Of a DNA stretch of 64,000 bases, positions 46,001 to 54,032 are shown one piece after another. Within the stretch, counting starts at the first letter, position 1. Every line of letters starts with the position of its first letter. The stretch is taken from positions 62,001 to 126,000 of the forward strand of contig NZ_LVJR01000028.1 in the NCBI RefSeq assembly GCF_001617365.1, written 5' to 3'. The DNA comes from Rhodanobacter sp. FW104-R8 (lineage in GTDB: Bacteria > Pseudomonadota > Gammaproteobacteria > Xanthomonadales > Rhodanobacteraceae). A program made the position numbers and the translations under genes. Under the pieces are notes generated by a model. That model saw nothing but the letters and a program-made list of their open reading frames with translations, was not told where the DNA came from and did no database searches.

Positions 46001-46451
46001 GCGCGCCGCGGGCGGACAGCCGGCTGCCGTCGTCGAACAGCAGGTCCACCGCCACGTAGTTGGCCGGGTTGCGCAGGTCGCCCGCGTTCGAGACCGGGAA
46101 CAGCAGGTACGACAGCCGGGTATCCGCCTGCACCGGCAGGTTCACCGTGTACAGCGCCAGCGTCTGCCGCCCGTCCGTCGCGCCGCGGTAGTGCAGCGAA
46201 TGCAGCCCGCTGAAGCCGACCCCGGGCATGGCGGTGAGCGCCGCCGCCGCGCCGGGGCCGCCGGCCACGTCGACGGAGAACGGCGCCGTGGCCGGCATGG
46301 CCGGGGGCATCGGTTGCCCGGGTTCGAACGAGCTCTGGAAGCTCGCCGGCGCGGCCGCGATCGCCAGCGCCGGCAGCAGGCAAGCCAGCCACAGCCCGCG
46401 CCGCAGGCTCCGGCCGGCATGCGCGAATTTCGTCAACGGCGATCCGGACAC
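43071..46451 (-). CDS. GH92 family glycosidase (alpha-mannosidase type), secreted
   Basis: About 1126 residues if started at GTG 46451, just before the signal peptide (LRRGLWLACLLPALAIAAAP); the start is uncertain. Domains: an N-terminal beta-sandwich of about 190 residues (galactose-binding-like), the GH92 core with VDTRRGTNSN, GNNFPAVAVPHGFNFW, FWDTYRTAWPAYVLLTP, YGHSNQPSHHIIYMYD and GYPGDEDNGEMSAWYLFSAAGFYP, and a C-terminal F5/8-like domain after about residue 960. The core contains the catalytic acid/base and Ca-binding residues of the family. Likely trims mannose-containing glycans. The stop is provided by a repeat. Confidence 0.88.
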   Translation of the reverse strand: MSGSPLTKFAHAGRSLRRGLWLACLLPALAIAAAPASFQSSFEPGQPMPPAMPATAPFSVDVAGGPGAAAALTAMPGVGFSGLHSLHYRGATDGRQTLALYTVNLPVQADTRLSYLLFPVSNAGDLRNPANYVAVDLLFDDGSRLSARGALDQHRVGAAARAQGEGRTLYPDQWNYLSIDVGAVAAGRTIRRIELSHDGPAARFEGYLDDLRIGAAPADARRRPSDFVDTRRGTNSNARFSRGNNFPAVAVPHGFNFWTPVSDAGSNWIYQYQQRNGADNRPRLEALALSHEPSPWMGDRQTFQLMPAAVAQGAPSANRAARSLSFSHANETAHAHAYRVAFDDGIVAEVAPTDHAAMFRFTFAGNRSQLVFDNRDDHGGIVLDPSGRRFSGWSDVKSRLSAGATRLFFYGTVDQPVRESGRLTGEGRDHVAAWFGFDTTRQRVVHLRIATSLISLEQAQRNLALEIAPGDTFDDVRERAQEQWDAQLGIVQVRGASRDELTTLYSSLYRLFLYPNSAHENTGTAALPHWRYASPFSAPAGPDTPTQTGARVVDGKPYVNNGFWDTYRTAWPAYVLLTPTQAGEMIDGFVQQYRDGGWIARWSSPGYADLMVGTSADVAFADVWLKGVRHFDVRAFYQAALKDATVVSPLAGTGRKGLQRSIFNGYTDTGVDEGLSWSMDGYINDFAIGNLAAALARQPAADDPYAAHYADDAAYFRRRALGYANLFDPAVGFFVGRDAAGRWRYDAKDFDPLRWGGDYTETNAWNMAFHAPQDGAGLAALYGGRAGLAAKLDAFFATPGEFHVGSYGEPIHEMLEARDVRMGQYGHSNQPSHHIIYMYDVAGQPWKAQDKVRDVLSRLYTGSEIGQGYPGDEDNGEMSAWYLFSAAGFYPLRMGTPEYVIGAPYFPHMDIALENGKHLVIDAPAVSDANRYVQGLRVNGQPWNRLTLPHALLAQGATLEFAMGPRPSRWAGDEDALPPPLTVRDRPQPLHDFTDGGRGSARSAPAIARLSALSDNDSATEAALPAAATTIRWHFAQPREVAVLTLTSGAGAAAPSGWQLQASRDGRHWRTLDARQHERFAWPQQTRAFAVPAPGSYTHYRLRLEPATDGTPRALAEIELLGAAPP

Positions 46452-46623
46452 GGCCAGCCCTCTGCCTCGGTGCGGCGGTGGCGGCGTTTCATGCCGTTCG
46501 CGCCGGATGCCGACGCGACGGGAACGGGAAGGAGGAACGCCGGTATGGCACGATTTGTATCGATCTAAACCGAACCTGTCAAACCGCGTCGCAACATGCC
46601 CGGCCGGCGCGGGCCGCACCGAT

Positions 46624-47643
46624 TCAGCCAGCGATGGTGCCGGCGCCCGCCGCCGCGTTGAAGCGCGTGGCGATGTAGTCGTCGGTATAGCTGGTCATGC
46701 CCCAGCCGCGGATGAAGCCGCAGTGGCCGCCGTACGGCGCGATGTCCAGCTCGACGTTCGGCGGCAGCTCGAGCTTCTCGAAGCTGCTGACCGGGATCAC
46801 CGGATCGTCCTTCGCGGTGAGGATGGTGGCGGGAATCTGCATCGCCTGCATAATGCCGCCGGCCACCGAATAGCCGTCCAGATACTGCTGCAGGGTGTTG
46901 AAGTCGGTATGCCGCAGCACCAGCGACTCGGTCAGCCCGCGCAGGTGCTGCTTCAGTTCGGACATCTCGAAGTACCGGTACTGCGGGAACGCCTTCTGCT
47001 TGGCCAGCAGCGAGTGGCGCCACTTGCGCATGAAATACGCCTGGTAGAACCACGGCGCGGATTCCTCCAGCGAGAACAGGCCCTCGCCGGGGTCGATGAT
47101 CGGGCACACCGCCAGCACATAGCTCAGCGGGATGCCCACCCGCGAGGTCTGCATCGCGGCGCGCAGCGCGAAGTTGCCGCCCAGCGAGAAGCCGGCCAGC
47201 GCCATCGGCCGCGCCGGCCAGCGCGCGGCGACGTCGCCCAGCGCGTGCACCACCTCGTCGAGGCGGCAGGAATGGAACAGCGCCTCGTTGAGCCCGTGGC
47301 TGTCGCCGTGGTCGCGGAAGTTCAGCCGGAAGATGTCCCAGCCGTCGGCGAGCAGGCGGCTGCCGGTCTGCAGCACGTAGGTGGAATCGACGCTGCCTTC
47401 CCAGCCGTGGAACAGCACGGCCAGCCCGCGCGGCTGCGGCCGGGTTTGCTGCGCGGTATACGCGCCGGTGAGGCGCACGCCGCCGCCGCCGTCCACCACC
47501 ACCGCCTCGGCGCCGCGCTGCACGGCCGTTGCCGCGCGCGGCAGCAGCATGCGGCGCACGCCGCTGGAGGACAGCATGGTCTGGATGTGGCCGCTGGTGA
47601 GCGGCCAGGGTGGCCGGAAATCCTTTCCGTGCAGCAGGTTCAT
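46624..47643 (-). CDS. YheT-family alpha/beta hydrolase
   Basis: 339 residues. HGWEGSVDSTY is the oxyanion loop, AGFSLGGN the nucleophile elbow with Ser, a late Asp in TAKDDPVIP and His in GGHCGF complete the triad. Family members are probable carboxylesterases. It overlaps the acyltransferase gene by 4 bases (ATGA), so they are co-translated; a lipid-related substrate is plausible. Confidence 0.87.
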   Translation of the reverse strand: MNLLHGKDFRPPWPLTSGHIQTMLSSSGVRRMLLPRAATAVQRGAEAVVVDGGGGVRLTGAYTAQQTRPQPRGLAVLFHGWEGSVDSTYVLQTGSRLLADGWDIFRLNFRDHGDSHGLNEALFHSCRLDEVVHALGDVAARWPARPMALAGFSLGGNFALRAAMQTSRVGIPLSYVLAVCPIIDPGEGLFSLEESAPWFYQAYFMRKWRHSLLAKQKAFPQYRYFEMSELKQHLRGLTESLVLRHTDFNTLQQYLDGYSVAGGIMQAMQIPATILTAKDDPVIPVSSFEKLELPPNVELDIAPYGGHCGFIRGWGMTSYTDDYIATRFNAAAGAGTIAG

Positions 47644-48440
47644 CCGGGGTGAACTTCCAGCGCGGCGGCGATACGCTCGCGCGACAGCTCGGCCATGCGC
47701 CGGCGTGCCTCCGGGGTGGCCGGCACCGGCGCCAGGAAGCGCACCTCGGCGTCCAGCGGCGCCTCGCCCAGCATGCGCACGATGTTGTGCACGAAACTCT
47801 CGTTCTCGCGGAAGCCGGCGTCGATCACCCGGCGCCCGGCGCGGGCGAAGCGCAGCGCCACCGGCTGCACCGGCACCTCGGCATCCAGCGCGGCCTGGAA
47901 GATGCGCGCGTGGAAGACCTTGAGCACGCCGTTGTAGCCGGTGCCGCCCTCCGGGAACACCGCCACCGAACGTCCGGCGCGCAGCCGCTCGACCATCGCC
48001 TGCATCACCGTGGACAGCGAATGGTTGCTGCCGCGGCGATGGAAGATGGTGCCGCCGTTGCTGGCCAGCCAGCCGACCAGCGGCCAGCCGGCGATCTCCG
48101 CCTTGGCCACGAAGCAGGCCGCGCGCTGGCTGTGCAGCATCACGATGTCGATCCACGAGGTGTGGTTGGCGACGAACAGCACCGGGTCGCGCAGCGGCTG
48201 GCCGAAGCGCACCGAGCGCAGGCCTATGATGCGCAGCAGGCTGACCGACCACCAGCGGATCATGCGATGCGCGAACGGCTCGCGGCCGTCCTTCATCACC
48301 GCCTGCTGGTTCCAGCTGAGGACCAGCGCGCACAGCGCGACGCCAAGCACGATGTGCAGCAGCACCAGCGGCACCCGCCACAGGTAACGCAGCGGGCGCA
48401 GCGGGTCGCGCTCGGGGACGGAAGCAGTATCGGTGCTCAT
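47640..48440 (-). CDS. 1-acyl-sn-glycerol-3-phosphate acyltransferase (PlsC family)
   Basis: 266 residues. One N-terminal membrane helix (about 24-42), catalytic HTSWID (His93, Asp98) and the substrate motif FPEGGT; motif III-type segment VPVQPVALRF. It transfers an acyl chain to lysophosphatidate or a similar lipid at the inner membrane. Not necessarily the main PlsC of the cell. First gene of a two-gene unit with the YheT hydrolase. Confidence 0.88.
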   Translation of the reverse strand: MSTDTASVPERDPLRPLRYLWRVPLVLLHIVLGVALCALVLSWNQQAVMKDGREPFAHRMIRWWSVSLLRIIGLRSVRFGQPLRDPVLFVANHTSWIDIVMLHSQRAACFVAKAEIAGWPLVGWLASNGGTIFHRRGSNHSLSTVMQAMVERLRAGRSVAVFPEGGTGYNGVLKVFHARIFQAALDAEVPVQPVALRFARAGRRVIDAGFRENESFVHNIVRMLGEAPLDAEVRFLAPVPATPEARRRMAELSRERIAAALEVHPG

Positions 48441-48537
48441 CAGTCCGGCAAGTTTAGCGTCAATGCGACTCCGCTTCGGCAGTACGCGTGCGCATTCTCG
48501 TGCCGGACAGCGGAACCGGCGCCCGGAACCCCGCGGC

Positions 48538-49146
48538 TCAGCCTTCGAGGCTGGCGTCGATCAGGCACCGCGCCGCGCCGGCCAGGGCGCGCGCCGGCCC
48601 CCCTTCGCCGAAGGTCTGCCCGGAGACGTAACTGCCCTCGATCAGCAACAGCAGGCCGTCGGCCAGCGCCGCCGGGTCGTGTGCGCCGATCGCCTCGCTC
48701 ATCCGGCGCAGGCGTTCGCGCAGGGCGCGCTTGCTGTCCACCGCGACCCGGTGCGCCGGATGCCCGGGGTCGGGATACTCGATCACCGCATTGGTCAGCC
48801 CGCAGCCGCGGTAGCCGTCGCGGCCGGCGCGCGTAGAAAGACCCTCCAGGTAGGCCATCAGCTGGCCGCGCGGGTCGCCGGGATGGTCGGCCACCGCGGC
48901 CTCGAAGCGCTGGCAGAAGCGCAGGTCGTAATCGCGCAGGTAGGTCGCCGCCAACTCGTCCTTCGATTCGAAGGCGCGGTACAGGCTGGGCTTGGTGACG
49001 CCGGCGCGGTTGACGATCTCCTCCACCCCGATGGCGCGGATACCCTCGCGGTAGAACAGCTCGAAAGCGGTATCACGGATGCGGTCCGCCGCGCGGCGCG
49101 GCGCGTCGGCGGAAGGTGCCGCGGCGGATTTGGAACGACGGGACAT
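48538..49146 (-). CDS. TetR family repressor of the adjacent MFS gene
   Basis: 202 residues from ATG 49146. N-terminal helix-turn-helix (ELFYREGIRAIGVEEIVNRAGVTKPSLYRAFESKDEL) and a C-terminal ligand domain with Cys-Gly (GYRGCGLTNA) of the TetR_C_33-like type. Divergent from an MFS transporter; the shared 68 bases hold two matching palindromes, so it probably represses both genes. Confidence 0.88.
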   Translation of the reverse strand: MSRRSKSAAAPSADAPRRAADRIRDTAFELFYREGIRAIGVEEIVNRAGVTKPSLYRAFESKDELAATYLRDYDLRFCQRFEAAVADHPGDPRGQLMAYLEGLSTRAGRDGYRGCGLTNAVIEYPDPGHPAHRVAVDSKRALRERLRRMSEAIGAHDPAALADGLLLLIEGSYVSGQTFGEGGPARALAGAARCLIDASLEG

Positions 49147-49165
49147 GGCCTGGCCTGTTGACAAT

Positions 49166-49214
49166 GTTACCGATCGGTACGTACGCTGCGCGCTTACCCG
49201 TACCGGTCGGTAAC
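49166..49214. promoter_or_regulatory. Paired TetR operators
   Basis: GTTACCGATCGGTAC (49166-49180) and GTACCGGTCGGTAAC (49200-49214) are 14/15 identical when one is reversed, and each has a central palindrome (TACCGATCGGTA, TACCGGTCGGTA). Centre spacing is 34 bases. The second site abuts the MFS start codon. Confidence 0.75.
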
Positions 49215-50504
49215 ATGACTATACCCCGCTCACGGCCCTTCGGCCAAAACTACGCGTTCGTGGTGGTCGCCGTGGTGTTCCTCGCCCTGCTCGTCTCGGC
49301 CGGCATGCGCGCCACGCCGGGCGTGCTGATGCTGCCGCTGGGCCGTGCCTTCGGCTGGAGCCGGGACAGCATCTCGACCGCCGCCGCGGTCGGCATCCTG
49401 CTGTACGGGCTGGTGGGCCCATTCGCCGCGGCGCTGATGCAGCGCTTCGGCATCCGCCGCGTGTTGCTCGGCGCGCTGTCGATGATGGCGCTGGCGGCCG
49501 CCGGCAGCGCCGCGATGACCCGGCCATGGCAGTTGCTGCTGAGCTGGGGCGTATTGTCCGGCACCGGCACCGGCTGCGTCGCGGTGGTGCTCGGCGCCAC
49601 CGTGGTCGGCCGCTGGTTCAGCAGCCATCGCGGCCTGATGATGGGCCTGCTGACCGCCAGCACCGCCACCGGCACCCTGATCTTCCTGCCGGGCCTGGCC
49701 GCCATCGCCGAGTACGCCGGCTGGCACACGGTGGTGCTGACCATCGCCGCCTGCTGTGCCGCGCTGGTGCCGCTGGTGCTGTGGCTGTTGCCGGAGCGGC
49801 CTGCCGACATCGGCCTGACCCGCTACGGCGCCGGTCCGGACGAGCCGGCCGACGCCGGGGCGCCAGGCGGCAACCTGCTGGCGCTGACCCTGGGTACCTT
49901 GCGGCGGGCCAGCCGGCGCGGCGCGTTCTGGTACCTGTTCGCCACCTTCTTCGTCTGCGGCTTCACCACCAACGGCCTGATCGGCACGCACTTCATCGCG
50001 TTGTGCGGCGACCACGGCATTCCGGAGGTGCGCGCGGCCGGATTGCTGGCGATGATGGGCATCTTCGACCTGTTCGGCACGACCGCCTCGGGCTGGCTCA
50101 CCGATCGCGTCGATCCGCGCAAGCTGCTGTTCGCCTATTACGGCCTGCGCGGGCTATCGCTCATCTATCTGCCGTACTCCGATTTCTCGCTGTACAGCCT
50201 GTCGCTGTTCGGCGTGTTCTACGGGCTGGACTGGATCGCCACCGTGCCACCCACGCTGCGCCTCACCACCGATGCGTTCGGCGAGCGCGACGCGCCAGTG
50301 GTGTTCGGCTGGGTGGTGGCCGGCCATCAGGTCGGCGCCGCCGTGGCCGCGTTCATGGCCGGCGTGCTGCGCGTGCAGCTGGGCAGCTATCTCGCGCCCT
50401 TCGTGATTGCCGGCGCCACCGGCGTCGTTGCCGCCTTCCTCGCCCTGCGCATCCGTCGGCGCCACGACGGCGCGCCGCTGATCCCGGTCGTCGAGGCCGC
50501 CTGA
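49215..50504 (+). CDS. MFS transporter
   Basis: 429 residues from ATG 49215, with twelve membrane helices. Signature loops include GRAFGWSRDSIS, RWFSSHRGLMMGLLTAS and the central GWLTDRVDPRKLL. The overall form matches the oxalate/formate antiporter-like or YbfB-like monocarboxylate group. Controlled by the divergent TetR gene; substrate unknown. The start codon directly follows an operator and has no clear ribosome-binding site. Confidence 0.87.
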   Translation: MTIPRSRPFGQNYAFVVVAVVFLALLVSAGMRATPGVLMLPLGRAFGWSRDSISTAAAVGILLYGLVGPFAAALMQRFGIRRVLLGALSMMALAAAGSAAMTRPWQLLLSWGVLSGTGTGCVAVVLGATVVGRWFSSHRGLMMGLLTASTATGTLIFLPGLAAIAEYAGWHTVVLTIAACCAALVPLVLWLLPERPADIGLTRYGAGPDEPADAGAPGGNLLALTLGTLRRASRRGAFWYLFATFFVCGFTTNGLIGTHFIALCGDHGIPEVRAAGLLAMMGIFDLFGTTASGWLTDRVDPRKLLFAYYGLRGLSLIYLPYSDFSLYSLSLFGVFYGLDWIATVPPTLRLTTDAFGERDAPVVFGWVVAGHQVGAAVAAFMAGVLRVQLGSYLAPFVIAGATGVVAAFLALRIRRRHDGAPLIPVVEAA

Positions 50505-50507
50505 GCT

Positions 50508-50984
50508 TCAGCGCTCCAGCTGCGCCAATGGCAGCGACGGCGAGCGCTTCACCGTGCGCAGCACGAAGCTGGAGTTGACATCGGCCACCCCCGCCGCGTT
50601 CAGCAGGTGGTCGAGCAGGAAGCGCGAGAAATCCTTGAGGTCGGCCACGTGGACGTGCAACAGGTAGTCCATGTCGCCGGTGAGCGCGTGGCAGGCCACC
50701 ACTTCGTCCCAGCCGTTGACGCGCTCGACGAAACGCTCGATCACCGCTGCCTCGTGCTTCACCAGCTGCACGCGCACGAAGGCCTGCAGGCCCAGCCCCA
50801 CCGCCTGCGGGTCGACCTGGGCGGCATAGCCGGTGATCACTCCGTCCGCCTCCAGCCGCTGCAGCCGGCGCAGGCACGCCGATGGCGACAGGCTGACCCG
50901 TTCGGCCAGCTCGGCATTGGTGATGCGGCCCTCGCCCTGCAGCACGGCCAGCATGCGCAGGTCGGTACGGTCGAGCATCGTCAT
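50508..50984 (-). CDS. Lrp/AsnC family regulator, probably of phhA
   Basis: 158 residues from ATG 50984 (GAGG about 9 bases upstream). Helix-turn-helix (TNAELAERVSLSPSACLRRLQRLEADGVITGY) followed by the RAM effector domain (VKHEAAVIERFVERV, CHALTGDMDYLLHVHV). Divergent from phenylalanine hydroxylase; the gap is 139 bases and AT-rich, so local control of phenylalanine degradation is likely. Convergent with the MFS gene, 3 bases apart. Confidence 0.88.
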   Translation of the reverse strand: MTMLDRTDLRMLAVLQGEGRITNAELAERVSLSPSACLRRLQRLEADGVITGYAAQVDPQAVGLGLQAFVRVQLVKHEAAVIERFVERVNGWDEVVACHALTGDMDYLLHVHVADLKDFSRFLLDHLLNAAGVADVNSSFVLRTVKRSPSLPLAQLER

Positions 50985-51123
50985 GCGCAATAAACCTCAA
51001 TTGCTTCGTTATCAGATGCAAGAATAGTGCATTAAACCGGCGAATCAAGGCAATAAAACAACCCTGCTGCGACGAAACCGCCGTATGCTGTGGCTTGCCC
51101 CAAGCCGCACCGGAGTCGAGCCC

Positions 51124-52011
51124 ATGGACACGCCACGCAAAGTCGAACATCAGCAGACCGACCGCGGCTACGTGCCGGTGTACGCCACCGGCGTGGTCGA
51201 GCAGCCATGGGCCAGCTATAGCAAGACCGACCACGAGGTGTGGGACACCTTGTTCAAGCGCCAACGCGAGCTGCTGCCCGGGCGTGCCTGCAAGGAGTTC
51301 ATGGCCGGCGCGGAGCGCTTCGGCCTCGGCGACGGCGGCATCCCGAAGTTCGCCGAGCTGAACAAGGTGCTCGGCGCCAGCACCGGCTGGGAGCTGGTCG
51401 CGGTGGAAGGCCTGCTGCCGGACGAGGTGTTCTTCGACCACCTGGCCAACCGCCGCTTCCCGGTCAGCTGGTGGATCCGCAAGCCCGACCAGCTCGACTA
51501 CCTCAGCGAACCGGACCTGTTCCACGACCTGTTCGGCCACGTGCCGCTGCTGCTCAACCCGGTGTTCGCCGACTACATGCAGGCCTACGGCCGCGGCGGC
51601 ATGAAGGCGTTCGCGATCGGCCCCGAGGCGCTGATGAACCTCACCCGGCTGTACTGGTACACGGTGGAGTTCGGCCTGATCAACACCAGCGAAGGCATGC
51701 GCATCTACGGCGCCGGCATCGTCAGCTCCAAGGGTGAGTCGATCTACTGCCTGGACTCGCCCTCGCCGAACCGCATCGGCTTCGGCCTGGAGCGCGTGAT
51801 GAGCACGCGCTACCGCATCGACACCTACCAGCAGACCTACTTCGTGATCGACAGCTTCGAGCAGCTGTTCGAGGCGACGCATCCCGACTTCACGCCGATC
51901 TACGCGAAGCTCAGGCAACAGCCCGTGCATGCGGCCGGCGACGTGCTGGGCGGCGATCGCGTGTTCACTCGCGGCGATCGCGTGGGCTGGGCCACCAACG
52001 CGGATACCTGA
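51124..52011 (+). CDS. phhA: Phenylalanine-4-hydroxylase
   Basis: 295 residues from ATG 51124 (GGAG upstream). Iron ligands His134 and His139 (DLFHDLFGHVPLL) and Glu182 (WYTVEFGL). Pterin-contact region FPVSWWIRKPDQLDYL is present. Converts phenylalanine to tyrosine with tetrahydrobiopterin and O2. No carbinolamine dehydratase gene (phhB) adjoins it. Confidence 0.95.
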   Translation: MDTPRKVEHQQTDRGYVPVYATGVVEQPWASYSKTDHEVWDTLFKRQRELLPGRACKEFMAGAERFGLGDGGIPKFAELNKVLGASTGWELVAVEGLLPDEVFFDHLANRRFPVSWWIRKPDQLDYLSEPDLFHDLFGHVPLLLNPVFADYMQAYGRGGMKAFAIGPEALMNLTRLYWYTVEFGLINTSEGMRIYGAGIVSSKGESIYCLDSPSPNRIGFGLERVMSTRYRIDTYQQTYFVIDSFEQLFEATHPDFTPIYAKLRQQPVHAAGDVLGGDRVFTRGDRVGWATNADT

Positions 52012-52020
52012 GCCGCCGGG

Positions 52021-52701
52021 TCAGCGCAGCGTCGCGTCCAGCCACGGTTTCACCACCTCGACCCACAGCGCATAGCCCTGGCGGTTCATGTGCAGGCCGT
52101 CGGCGATGAACCACTGCGACTGCGGCCTGCCGTCCTTGCCGAGCATCGGCGTGAACACATCCAGATAGGCGACACCGCGCTGGGTGGCCGCATACTGGCG
52201 CACCAGCGCATTCGCCTCGCGGATCCTCGGCAGCAGCGCCCGGCGCGCCACGCTGGGCTTGATCGCGATGAACGCGATCGGCACGCCGGGATCGAATGAG
52301 CGCGCCTTGCGCACGAAGGCGGCAAAGTCATCGCGCACGTGCGTCGGGCTGTCGCCATCCTGCAGGTCGTTGTCGCCGGCATACATCACGATCGCGCGCG
52401 GGTGGTACGGCGCCACGATGCGCTGGGCGAAAAAGGTGGCGTCGTCGATCTCGGAGCCGCCGAAGCCGCGGTTGATCGTGCGCACCCGCGGGAAATCCGC
52501 GGCCAGCGAGGTCCACATGCGGATCGAGGAGCTGCCGATGAACAGCACCGCGCCGGCCGGCGGCGGATGCATGCGGTCGCCGGCCTGGAACGCGGCGATC
52601 TCCGCGTTCCACTGCGCGTGGTCGTTCTCGCGGTTGTCGCGCGCCGCCGCCAGCAACGGCCACAGCAACAGGATCAGCAGCAGTTTGCGCGGGATCTTCA
52701 T
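52021..52701 (-). CDS. Secreted SGNH/GDSL hydrolase
   Basis: 226 residues from ATG 52701. Signal peptide (LLLILLLWPLLAAARD). Block I FIGSSSIRMW with nucleophile Ser, block II Gly in NRGFGGSEI, block III YAGDNDLQDG and block V DGLHMN with catalytic Asp and His. Esterase or lipase of unknown substrate. Convergent with phhA. Confidence 0.87.
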   Translation of the reverse strand: MKIPRKLLLILLLWPLLAAARDNRENDHAQWNAEIAAFQAGDRMHPPPAGAVLFIGSSSIRMWTSLAADFPRVRTINRGFGGSEIDDATFFAQRIVAPYHPRAIVMYAGDNDLQDGDSPTHVRDDFAAFVRKARSFDPGVPIAFIAIKPSVARRALLPRIREANALVRQYAATQRGVAYLDVFTPMLGKDGRPQSQWFIADGLHMNRQGYALWVEVVKPWLDATLR

Positions 52702-52730
52702 CGGCTCGCCTCGTCGGTTCCGCCCGCAGG

Positions 52731-53420
52731 CTAGCGCGGCCGCGGCAATTCCGAAACCGACAGCACCTGCGCGATGCGCGCGCCGTTCCAGCGATAGACC
52801 AAATGCTGCGCCTGCACGCACGGCGCCACCACGTCGGGATGGAACGCGGCCAGGCATTCGCCGCCGCGATGCCGTGCGCTGTCGTAGACGATGCCGTTGG
52901 AGTCGGCGCCCCGCAGTTCACGGGCCAGCATGACGCTGGCGGCGTAGCTGTCCGGATCGTGCGCGGCGACCCAGCCGCCGCGGATGTCGTGCAGCCGGCT
53001 GTCGACGCCGGTGCGGTAGCAGCGCATCTGGATCTCGCAGGCCGGCTCGGCGGTGGCGGCGAGGAAGCGCTCGCGGTGGTACACGGTTTCCTCGACCGCG
53101 GTGGCCACGCTGTGCGCGGCGTAGAACACGCCCCAGCTGCCGTCGGAGTAGCGGCTGCCTTCCGGGTTCAGGTGGGTGAAGGCAGCCATCACCGGGGTGG
53201 AGCCCGGTCCGCTGATGCGGTGCTCCTTCGGCACCAGTGCCAGCGCGCCGGCCTCCTCGCGCAGGCGCGGGTTGGTCAGCGCCTCGATCGCGAACACCGC
53301 GTCGAGATCGGCCGGATCGGCGATGCGGTCGTACACGCCCACCGGCGGAAAGCGGCTGGGCACGATGCGGTAGGCGTGGCTCCAGCGGATGCGTTTGACG
53401 GGTGGCAACTCGGTTGGCAT
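52731..53420 (-). CDS. RES-domain toxin (NAD+-degrading)
   Basis: 229 residues from ATG 53420. RES signature residues: Arg in YRIVPSRFPPV, Tyr in GVFYAAHSVATAVEETVYH with Glu, and the late Ser in DPDSYAASVMLA. RES toxins deplete NAD+ by phosphorolysis or hydrolysis. The MbcA/Xre antitoxin gene lies upstream in the same direction. Unusually, 122 bases containing a GC-rich repeat separate the two genes. Confidence 0.88.
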   Translation of the reverse strand: MPTELPPVKRIRWSHAYRIVPSRFPPVGVYDRIADPADLDAVFAIEALTNPRLREEAGALALVPKEHRISGPGSTPVMAAFTHLNPEGSRYSDGSWGVFYAAHSVATAVEETVYHRERFLAATAEPACEIQMRCYRTGVDSRLHDIRGGWVAAHDPDSYAASVMLARELRGADSNGIVYDSARHRGGECLAAFHPDVVAPCVQAQHLVYRWNGARIAQVLSVSELPRPR

Positions 53421-53448
53421 CGAGATTCCGAATCGGGCAAGGCGAACG

Positions 53449-53495
53449 CCCTCCCCTGCTTGTCCCGTTGGGGCTTGCAGGGGGAGGAGCAAAGC
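53449..53495. repeat. GC-rich intergenic repeat, copy 2
   Basis: CCCTCCCCTGCTTG at the left and CAAGCCCC/CAGGGGGAGGAGCAAAGC at the right form a stem; the tail GGGGGAGGAGCAAAGC is identical to copy 1. It lies between antitoxin and toxin. Confidence 0.7.
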
Positions 53496-53542
53496 GTGTG
53501 GCTTTCCTGTCTCGCTCACCGCGACGCGCGGCACAGCGCCGC

Positions 53543-53953
53543 TCAGCCGCGCTGCGCGTCCAGGTACTGGCGCACCACGTAGAGGTCGGCCACGTTGCCC
53601 GACAGCATGCGCTCCAGCGCGGAGTGGCCGCCGAACAGCGGCGCCGTGCTCGGCTTGTGCAGCCAGGCATCGGCCTGGGCCGGGTCGGGGAACAGGATCT
53701 GCAGCGACTTCCAGATGCCGAGCAGGTAGCTGATCCGCTCCAGCGTGTCGCGCCCCAGGGCGCCGCCCTGCTGGCGCTTCCACTTGTAGAAGGTCGATTC
53801 CGGCGGGTCGCCGAGCAGCTTGCGCTGGTCGGCGATGCGCAGCTTCCAGTGCTCGGCAAGCTTGAAGAACGCGCGCAGCGCCGGGTCGGCGAGCGTATCC
53901 GGCGCTGCATACCGTGGCGCGGCTTCGGTGATGCGGGTCGAATGAGCAGCCAT
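53543..53953 (-). CDS. MbcA/ParS/Xre-type antitoxin
   Basis: 136 residues. An N-terminal helical DNA-binding domain (LAEHWKLRIADQRKLLGDPPESTFYKWKRQQ) and a C-terminal toxin-binding part (SYLLGIWKSLQILFPDPAQADAWLHKPSTAPLFGG), which covers the RES active site. First gene of the pair; autoregulation is expected through the palindrome at 53971-53995. Confidence 0.88.
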   Translation of the reverse strand: MAAHSTRITEAAPRYAAPDTLADPALRAFFKLAEHWKLRIADQRKLLGDPPESTFYKWKRQQGGALGRDTLERISYLLGIWKSLQILFPDPAQADAWLHKPSTAPLFGGHSALERMLSGNVADLYVVRQYLDAQRG

Positions 53954-53970
53954 GGCACTCGCTCTCCCTG

Positions 53971-53995
53971 TGAAGTTGTGTGAAATATTACTTCA
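53971..53995. promoter_or_regulatory. Operator of the toxin-antitoxin operon
   Basis: TGAAGT-N13-ACTTCA, a perfect inverted repeat in an AT-rich stretch 18 bases upstream of the antitoxin start. Position fits autorepression. Confidence 0.55.
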
Positions 53996-54032
53996 TAGAT
54001 GTAGTAAAAGCCAGCGAGCCGCCGCTTCGGGT

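Noticed and set aside
43602-46568. 988-codon open frame on the plus strand opposite the GH92 gene
   Set aside because: Low-complexity Val/Arg/His composition with no motifs, entirely antisense to a full-length glycosidase.
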